From: Gammaproteobacteria bacterium
Lineage (GTDB): Bacteria > Pseudomonadota > Gammaproteobacteria > Steroidobacterales > SZUA-146
Length of the DNA: 8,279 bases
Assembly (NCBI GenBank): GCA_003228965.1
Contig: QIGP01000396.1
Location: 1 to 8,279, forward strand
Direction: 5' to 3'
The notes beneath the pieces are model-generated. The model was given only the letters and a program-made list of their open reading frames with translations. It had not been told where the DNA came from and made no database searches. This document shows, piece after piece, positions 1-5,603 of this stretch. The translations under genes were made by a program, and so were the position numbers. The first letter of the stretch is position 1. Every line of letters begins with the position of its first letter.

Positions 1-515
1 TACTTAAGAAGGACATACAAGGTTGAAAAGAAAGTGGGCAATTTGACAGACTGCAGTACACACCGCTTGATGGTTTTTCGCTCACTATGGCTACCGCGTT
101 AGCGCATCTACCCAACAGGCATTGCACGCTAATCGTATGCGAACCGCCTGATCTATCGCTCAAATCACGCATGAGTGCCGAATAAGTGCCGCTCGTACCC
201 GACGCAAATTCAAAACTGAACGAACAATTGTCATGGCACGTCGCGGCGTCAACGACACCATCTACAATAAGCAAACCGTCTGGCTGGCGAACTTCAAACG
301 TTGGGTCCATAAAATTATTCAGTACCGTCAGGGGTGTTGATATTGCAACCCGTTGTATGTTGTCCATAGGCGATATCAAGAACCGAATTGTCACCAGGAC
401 ACGCTACCGGGTTTTCAACTTGCTGCGCATAAACCGCGTTTCCTGTGATTATCGGCCCTGCTAAAAGTACTGTCACGACCCAACGAACCAAACGATAAAT
501 TGATACTTTACAACG
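1..515 (-). pseudogene. Decayed gene for an exported, cysteine-containing protein (partial, frameshifted)
   Basis: Read on the minus strand from 515, one frame encodes a signal-peptide-like N-terminus: basic residues (K, R, R), a hydrophobic stretch around WVVTVLLAGPIITGNAV and a plausible cleavage site VYA|QQ. It continues as VENPVACPGDNSVLDIAYGQ and then stops at a TAA (317-315). The next frame is open from there to the window edge, about 106 codons. It reads NNFMDPTFEVRQPDG, then a CHDNCSFSF segment, a GTYSALMRDLSD segment and SVQCLLGRC. This resembles beta-rich, calcium-binding-like prepeptidase C-terminal (PPC) type domains of secreted proteins; that comparison is from memory. The two halves look like parts of one domain with its middle missing, so I infer an internal deletion that shifted the frame. 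An AGGAG (523-519) lies upstream, but no ATG follows it at normal spacing; a TTG at 491 is the only ordinary start candidate. The gene's end lies outside the window. Two short intact genes or a sequencing error remain possible. Confidence 0.55.
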
Positions 516-642
516 ACTCTCCTGTTTGTTTTTTTCAGTCCCTAGAATATGTTGCGCAATCGGAGCCTAAAAGGGGCAATTTTACTTCTAGTACTTTTCC
601 GCAGAAAACCTGTAGCCAACGCCGTAGTAAGGCCTATACTGA
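516..642. other. Divergent spacer upstream of the sigma factor-kinase operon
   Basis: This AT-rich spacer separates the decayed minus-strand gene from the sigma factor gene and should hold the operon promoter. I see an 8-base palindrome TTGCGCAA (552-559) and a ribosome-binding-like AAGG (629-632) ten bases before the ATG at 643. No well-spaced -35/-10 pair stands out on the plus strand. The sequence TATACT (635-640) resembles a -10 box but lies too close to the start codon to serve this gene. Confidence 0.3.
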
Positions 643-1251
643 ATGAGCGCCATTGCTGAAATAGTTGATCCCGCTATGCCTGATATCGAAATTGATGAAT
701 GTCTGAACTCCGGTCACGGGCCTGACTCTGAGTGCGGCCCCTCAATATCGGACGACAACATGTATGGCGAACTACATCGAATTGCTGTGAGACTGATGGC
801 CGCTGAACAAGCTGGACACACTCTCCAACCGACTGCGTTAGTCAACGAAGCCTGGCTGCGTATGAATAAGCGCTCGCCTGTGGCTACCAAGAATCGCAAA
901 CACTTTGTAGCGATCGCATCGACGCAGATGCGTAGAGCGCTTATCGATCATTCACGCAAAAGAAACGCGGCCAAACGACCGTCAAACGGTCTTCGACTGA
1001 CTCTCAACCAGTACGAACACAGCGATGGGTTTGTCACGCCTTCTCAAACGGCAGAAATTCTCGATATATGCCTTGCTATTGAAAAGCTGGAACAGCGCAA
1101 CAAACGCCACGCCCAGGTGTTTGAGCTGCGCTACCTCGGCGGCTTGAGCGTGGCTGATTGTGCTGCTCACGTAAACGTGGCTGAACGAACGATCAAAAGC
1201 GACTGGAAATTTGCCAGCGCCTGGATTGCCCGCTACCTTGAACTGTCTTAG
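643..1251 (+). CDS. ECF-type RNA polymerase sigma factor (kinase-associated group)
   Basis: A 202-residue sigma-70 family protein that should bind core RNA polymerase in the cytoplasm and direct it to specific promoters. Region 2 spans about residues 40-112. It has the signatures of the ECF group often encoded beside Ser/Thr kinases (TIGR02999/Sigma70_ECF type): YGELHRIAVRLM, GHTLQPTALVNEAWLRM at 58-73, HFVAIASTQMRRALIDHSRK at 87-106 and a basic RNAAKR tail. Region 4 (about 136-200) has ELRYLGGLSVADCAA followed by the recognition-helix segment ERTIKSDWKFASAWI. The start at 643 has AAGG ten bases upstream. Residues 1-39 are acidic and polar and lack the usual leading helix (LLxxWxxGD type) found before YDELRRLA in relatives. 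Met12 (676) and Met40 (760) are alternative starts. The downstream kinase begins 8 bases after the stop, so the two are very likely one operon, and the kinase is the natural candidate to control this factor; that link is inferred. Confidence 0.93.
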   Translation: MSAIAEIVDPAMPDIEIDECLNSGHGPDSECGPSISDDNMYGELHRIAVRLMAAEQAGHTLQPTALVNEAWLRMNKRSPVATKNRKHFVAIASTQMRRALIDHSRKRNAAKRPSNGLRLTLNQYEHSDGFVTPSQTAEILDICLAIEKLEQRNKRHAQVFELRYLGGLSVADCAAHVNVAERTIKSDWKFASAWIARYLELS

Positions 1252-1259
1252 TCAGACGC

Positions 1260-3962
1260 ATGACATATTCTAACCACGATCTTGTTGCAAGAATATTCTC
1301 TAACGCTACAGAGCTTGCCGACTCGGAACGCAAGAGCTACCTCGACGAGGCCTGCGAAGGTGACACCTCCCTTCGCAAAGAAGTAAACTATTTGTTGCTG
1401 CATGCGAATGCCGGTAGCACCGTACTTGCCGCGTCTGACAATTCAACACGACTCAAACGCATTGGCCAATCGCTCACCATGCCCGAAACAGTGGGTCCGT
1501 ACACAGTCCTGCGTACGCTAGGAGATGGTGGCATGGCCATCGTATACCTCGCTCAACAGAAACAGCCGCTGCGCGACGTTGCTCTCAAAATGATTAAGCC
1601 CGGAATGGATACGGCGCAAATACTAAAACGTTTTGACGCTGAACGCGAAGCACTCGCCTCCATGCGGCACCCTGGAATAGCGACGGTTTTCGATGCAGGC
1701 ATCAACCAGGACGGCCGTTCGTATTTCGTCATGGAACATGTCAACGGCAAAGATATTTACACGTATTGCAAAGATCATAAACTGACCATAAAGGAACGCC
1801 TTCAGCTAATGATCCAGGTGTGCGAGGCGACTATCCACGCGCACCAAAAAGGCATCATTCATCGTGATTTGAAACCGTCAAATATTCTGGTAGCTGAAGA
1901 GGACGGAAAACGTCAACCCAAAATCATCGACTTCGGAATAGCTCGCAGTGTCAGCCCGTACGAAAGCGCGGCTAGTGGTCTGACGCAACACAATCAAGTG
2001 GTGGGCACTCCCGACTACATGAGCCCCGAACAGGCCAGCTCAAATAGCATCGACATCGATACACGCACCGACGTGTATTCCCTCGCAAGTGTGCTCCACG
2101 AGCTATTACTCGGACAGCGACCTAAAACGCCTGTAGCCTCCGCCACGCGCGGAGGACTAATAACTTATAGCGCGCCAGTGCTCTCTACTGGCAGTATGCT
2201 GCGCCGCGCCTCCGAATCCGAACTTGCTCAATTGGCCCTTGAACGTAACAGCACCACCGCCGCAATCATCGAACAGATGGGCGGCGACCTGAACTGGATA
2301 TTGAACCAGGCGCTACAACCGGACCGCGAACAACGCTATGCTTCTGTGAGCGAACTTCGTGACGACATCTCTCGCTTTTTAAATGGGAAAGCGGTGAACG
2401 CCCACCCGCCAAGCCGCCGCTACCAGCTGCGCTGCTTCTTGCGTAACCATGTTGTTGGGGTTTCAGCCACGGCAGCGGTAGTCGTAGCCCTGGCAACAAG
2501 CACTACGGGCCTTGCGATCGGTTTAAATCGCGCCGACGAAGCCAGGCGCCTCGCCGAACAAGCGCAACTGGCCGCCATTGAGGCCCAGCAGGCAACCGAA
2601 CATCAAAGTCAGCTCGCTCAGCTTGAGTCTCGGCGAGCAACAGAAGTCACCGAATTCATGATTGATTTGTTTGACGTAGCGAGTCCGTTTACAGAAGCTG
2701 CTGCAGATTTGAACGCACGTGAGCTGCTACAGCGAGGAGTGAAAAATATCCAGACAGAATTACAAGACCAGCCTCTCGTGCGCGCTTCGATGCTTGAGTC
2801 CATGGCACGAGCGCATTTGAACCTGGGACAATACGTCGATGCCGAGCCAATCGCATCGGAGGCATTGGCACTCACTGAGCGAGAGCCAGACAAGGCAAAC
2901 TATTTACCGGCACGCATTCAGACGCATCGAACGCGAGGGCTCGTCCATTTTTACCAGGGAGAGTATGAAAAAGCTGAACCCCTGTATGAACGCGCGCTGG
3001 AGTTGCACCGACAGTCGGCATTACCGGATGTGATTTTGGAAGCCGAACTCTTACACAATCTTGGCAACGCCATATTTGAACAGGGCCAGTATGCAAAAGC
3101 TCTCGAACTATTTAGTCAGGCGCTGAATATAAGAACATCGAAACACGGCGGACACCACGTTAAAATCGCCGAGTCTTTGAACAGCGTAGCCTCTGCACAA
3201 CGGCGGCTCGGAAATTTGGAAGAAGCATTGGAGCACTATCAGCTAGCACTGAACATGCGCGTGGCGCTCAACCAGGAACGACATCCCGACACGGCCATTA
3301 CCCTGAGCAACCTGGGCGTCATCCACTTTAACTTGCGGCGTTTTGACGAAGCCGAGGCCTACCTTCTTCAGGCACTGGATATTCAACAAGAAGTATTTGA
3401 CAACGACCACCCGCAGGTGGGCACGGTATTGGCGAATTTAGGCGCCACGCTTGCCGCGTCTAAACAGCTTGGCAAGGCAAAGAACACGCTGGAAGAGTCA
3501 GTCGACTGGCATCGAGACACGCTGGGTAGCGATCATCCAAACACGGCCAATGCGATGCTCAACTTAGGCTCTGTGTTGCAGCAACTGGGCGAGCTTGAAC
3601 AAAGTGCCACCCTGTTTCGTCAATGCATAACCATCTACTTAAAGAGCGGTAACAAAACACCGGTGCTTGGTGTCGCTATGGCGAATCTTTCGGAAACGCT
3701 GCTGCGCCAAAACCAGCCCGTCGAAGCACTCACACTTGCAAAGAACAGCCAGATACAGCTTAGTAACGTGCTACCTGAGAATCACCCGTGGCTTGCCGTA
3801 GCTACCGCTGCCGTGGGTGCCGCCGAAGCGGCCAACGGCAATCGCGACCTGGCGCGCGATTTGCTCAAGCAAAGTTTGCCGACACTTGAGAAAACCTTTG
3901 GCACCGATGGCACTCGGACCGTTTCAGCGCAACATTATTTAAAGCAATTGGAAATGCCGTAA
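1260..3962 (+). CDS. Membrane Ser/Thr protein kinase with C-terminal TPR repeats
   Basis: A 900-residue Hanks-type kinase that transfers phosphate from ATP to Ser/Thr of protein targets. Residues 5-60 form the short helical leader usual in this family (LVARIF..., DEACEGDTSLRKEV). The kinase domain covers about 80-372: glycine loop GDGGMA (88-93, Ala at the third Gly), ATP-binding Lys110 in VALK, helix-C acidic residue near 128-130, catalytic HRDLKPSN (201-208, Asp203), DFG (224-226) and MSPEQ in place of APE. A predicted membrane helix lies at about 398-421, followed by an Ala/Gln-rich coiled coil (about 424-462). Roughly nine TPR units fill about 483-890, several about 42 residues long with a DHP or RHP motif. 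This predicts an internal kinase and an external TPR region. The ATG at 1260 follows the sigma factor stop by 8 bases and lacks a clear ribosome-binding site, which suggests translational coupling. All core catalytic residues are present, so activity is expected. Substrate and signal are unknown; the sigma factor is the obvious candidate target. Confidence 0.95.
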   Translation: MTYSNHDLVARIFSNATELADSERKSYLDEACEGDTSLRKEVNYLLLHANAGSTVLAASDNSTRLKRIGQSLTMPETVGPYTVLRTLGDGGMAIVYLAQQKQPLRDVALKMIKPGMDTAQILKRFDAEREALASMRHPGIATVFDAGINQDGRSYFVMEHVNGKDIYTYCKDHKLTIKERLQLMIQVCEATIHAHQKGIIHRDLKPSNILVAEEDGKRQPKIIDFGIARSVSPYESAASGLTQHNQVVGTPDYMSPEQASSNSIDIDTRTDVYSLASVLHELLLGQRPKTPVASATRGGLITYSAPVLSTGSMLRRASESELAQLALERNSTTAAIIEQMGGDLNWILNQALQPDREQRYASVSELRDDISRFLNGKAVNAHPPSRRYQLRCFLRNHVVGVSATAAVVVALATSTTGLAIGLNRADEARRLAEQAQLAAIEAQQATEHQSQLAQLESRRATEVTEFMIDLFDVASPFTEAAADLNARELLQRGVKNIQTELQDQPLVRASMLESMARAHLNLGQYVDAEPIASEALALTEREPDKANYLPARIQTHRTRGLVHFYQGEYEKAEPLYERALELHRQSALPDVILEAELLHNLGNAIFEQGQYAKALELFSQALNIRTSKHGGHHVKIAESLNSVASAQRRLGNLEEALEHYQLALNMRVALNQERHPDTAITLSNLGVIHFNLRRFDEAEAYLLQALDIQQEVFDNDHPQVGTVLANLGATLAASKQLGKAKNTLEESVDWHRDTLGSDHPNTANAMLNLGSVLQQLGELEQSATLFRQCITIYLKSGNKTPVLGVAMANLSETLLRQNQPVEALTLAKNSQIQLSNVLPENHPWLAVATAAVGAAEAANGNRDLARDLLKQSLPTLEKTFGTDGTRTVSAQHYLKQLEMP

Positions 3963-3963
3963 C

Positions 3964-3973
3964 CACAATTGTG
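3964..3973. repeat. Perfect 10-base palindrome CACAATTGTG after the kinase stop
   Basis: CACAATTGTG begins two bases after the TAA of the TPR kinase. It is too short and AT-rich to be a terminator alone. It could be a protein-binding dyad or chance. Confidence 0.4.
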
Positions 3974-3979
3974 CAAAAC

Positions 3980-4014
3980 CTGTGTTTTATTAACCCTGGG
4001 TTAAATTAACAAAG
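3980..4014. repeat. Inverted repeat with core TTAACCCTGGGTTAA between convergent genes
   Basis: The core (3990-4004) is a perfect dyad: six pairs TTAACC/GGTTAA around a CTG loop. The flanks also pair imperfectly: CTGTGTT (3980-3986) matches the complement of AACAAAG (4008-4014) at six of seven positions, with a 3-by-3 internal loop between the stems. It lies 17 bases after the kinase stop and about 80 bases beyond the radA stop. Read in the radA direction the hairpin is followed by GGTTTTGC, a short T-run; read in the kinase direction no T-run follows. It may be a weak terminator or 3' stabilising hairpin, mainly for radA, or a protein-binding dyad. Confidence 0.4.
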
Positions 4015-4092
4015 AACAGTACGACAGCCAAAATGGATATTCGCTCGTTTTACAAAATCCTCAAAGTTTAGCGGCCGAGTTGTATAGTCACT

Positions 4093-5445
4093 TTACGATA
4101 GAGCTTCAATCGCCCCAACTAGCCGCTTAACGGCAATGACTTCGATGCCTTTGAGCGGTTTCTTGGGGCGATTGGCGTACGGCACTACGGCCCGTTTGAA
4201 ACCCTGCTGGACCGCTGCCGCAATGCGTTCCTCACCGTAAGGCACTGGACGTACTTCACCCGCCAAACCAATTTCGCCAAAGGCAACGGTAGCTACAGGA
4301 ATAGGCTTGTCCCGAAAGCTCGACATGACCGCAAGCAGTATAGGCAAGTCGGCGGCGGTTTCGCTTATGCGTATACCGCCGACAATGTTGACGAATACGT
4401 CTTGCCCCGCTAACGACAAATTACCGTGTCGCTGCATAACAGCGAGCAACATTGCCAAGCGGTTCTGCTCGTAGCCAACCGCTACCCGGCGTGGCTGGCC
4501 CATTGGGTTGTCACATGCCAAAGCCTGCACTTCAACCAACAACACTCTACTGCCTTCGCGCGTAATCAACACGCAACTACCTGGAGCGGCTTCCCGGTCA
4601 GAAGACAGGAAAATAGACGACGGGTTTTTGACCTCTTTGACACCGACATCGGTCATGGCGAAAACGCCAATTTCGTTAGCCGCTCCAAAGCGGTTTTTGG
4701 CGGCCCGAATAACACGGTAGCGACTGCCGGCGTCGCTCTCAAAGTACAACACGGTATCGACCATGTGTTCGAGCACGCGCGGCCCGGCAATCACGCCCTC
4801 TTTAGTTACATGTCCGACCAGGAAAATAGCTGTACCTGTTTGCTTGGCAAACCGCACAAGCTGGGCCGTACATTCGCGCAATTGGGTGACGGTACCCGGA
4901 GCTGAGGGTACTTCCCCGCTGTACATGGTCTGGACAGAATCGACAACCAGCACGCCGTGCCGGTTTTTGTCTGCCGTAGCCACAATGGCTTCCACACAGG
5001 TTTCGGCCAACAGCGTCACCGGCGCGTTTTCCACGCCAAGCCGTCGCGCGCGCAGGCCGATTTGTTCGAGTGACTCCTCACCGCTGACATACATTGCCGT
5101 CGTGTGCTGGCAAAGCGCCGCCACGGCCTGGAGCAACAACGTCGATTTACCAATACCTGGATCGCCGCCAATCAGGCTGATTGAGCCTGAAACCAGACCT
5201 CCGCCCAGCACACGATCCAGCTCACCAATGCCTGTAGAGAGCCGCGGCTTGGCCGATCCTTGGGCCGACGCCAGCGACTGCGTGGTGCGCTCGCCTGCAT
5301 AACCACCCGCGCGAGTCTTGATGGTAGTGCGGCTGGAGCCTTCCTGGAGCGTATTCCAGTCGCCACAGTCGCCACATTGGCCAGACCATTTGGGGGCTGC
5401 TGCGCCACAGGAACTGCAGATAAAAACTGATTTTTCACGGGCCAT
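4093..5445 (-). CDS. radA: DNA repair protein RadA (Sms)
   Basis: A cytoplasmic RecA-like ATPase that promotes branch migration and processing of recombination intermediates in DNA repair. From the ATG at 5445 it is 450 residues, close to the usual 450-460. Features in order: a C4 zinc finger (Cys10, Cys13, Cys24, Cys27); Walker A GGDPGIGKST (93-102); Walker B VLVVDS ending near Asp169; the RadA signature KNRFG (250-254); and a C-terminal Lon-like domain with GGIRISETAADLPIL, which acts in oligomer formation and DNA binding rather than proteolysis in known RadA proteins. The frame stays open upstream to a TTG at 5508, but family members begin just before the zinc finger (MAREKS-VFIC here), so 5445 is preferred even though its ribosome-binding site is weak. 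It converges with the TPR kinase and diverges from the CHASE2 kinase, so it is probably transcribed alone. I see no defect in it. Confidence 0.98.
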   Translation of the reverse strand: MAREKSVFICSSCGAAAPKWSGQCGDCGDWNTLQEGSSRTTIKTRAGGYAGERTTQSLASAQGSAKPRLSTGIGELDRVLGGGLVSGSISLIGGDPGIGKSTLLLQAVAALCQHTTAMYVSGEESLEQIGLRARRLGVENAPVTLLAETCVEAIVATADKNRHGVLVVDSVQTMYSGEVPSAPGTVTQLRECTAQLVRFAKQTGTAIFLVGHVTKEGVIAGPRVLEHMVDTVLYFESDAGSRYRVIRAAKNRFGAANEIGVFAMTDVGVKEVKNPSSIFLSSDREAAPGSCVLITREGSRVLLVEVQALACDNPMGQPRRVAVGYEQNRLAMLLAVMQRHGNLSLAGQDVFVNIVGGIRISETAADLPILLAVMSSFRDKPIPVATVAFGEIGLAGEVRPVPYGEERIAAAVQQGFKRAVVPYANRPKKPLKGIEVIAVKRLVGAIEALS

Positions 5446-5533
5446 AGTGGCGAAACCGTCTAAGTCGAAGCCCGGGATATTAGCACGCCGGATACGGGAC
5501 TTAACCAAATCCCAAAAATCGGTACTACGTCAC

Positions 5534-5563
5534 ACTATAACCGTAACTTTTACAGGCTGTTAT
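5534..5563 (-). promoter_or_regulatory. Candidate radA promoter
   Basis: On the minus strand a -10-like TATAGT (5539-5534) is preceded, 18 bases away, by ATAACA, which matches four of six positions of the sigma-70 -35 consensus. Transcription would start about 80 bases upstream of the radA ATG. The assignment is by eye only. Confidence 0.3.
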
Positions 5564-5573
5564 GCTCTATACT
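5544..5573 (+). promoter_or_regulatory. Candidate promoter of the CHASE2 kinase gene
   Basis: A -10-like TATACT (5568-5573) has a poor -35 candidate TAACTT (5544-5549) 18 bases upstream. An alternative extended -10, TGTTATGCT (5558-5566), overlaps it. Transcription from TATACT would begin about 25 bases before the GTG start, giving a short AT-rich leader. The -35 area overlaps that of the candidate radA promoter on the other strand. Confidence 0.3.
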
Positions 5574-5603
5574 TCGTTGCAAAATAATGGTTATTTTTAA
5601 TTT

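Noticed and set aside
186..464. 92-codon plus-strand open frame
   Set aside because: It lies antisense to the exported-protein remnant, has no family resemblance or ribosome-binding site, and its amino-acid composition looks arbitrary.
635..640. TATACT as a -10 box for the sigma factor gene
   Set aside because: It ends two bases before the ATG and has no -35 at suitable spacing, so transcription would begin inside the gene.
2266..3096. Several open frames of 60-91 codons overlapping the TPR kinase
   Set aside because: All lie within the strongly supported kinase frame, without motifs or start signals of their own.
4426..5302. Plus-strand open frames of 159 and 179 codons inside radA
   Set aside because: They are antisense to a fully conserved radA reading frame and show no recognisable domain; long shadow frames are common opposite such genes.
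5446..5508. A longer RadA starting at TTG 5508
   Set aside because: The extra 21 residues precede the zinc finger, where family members already start, and the ATG at 5445 fits the usual length.
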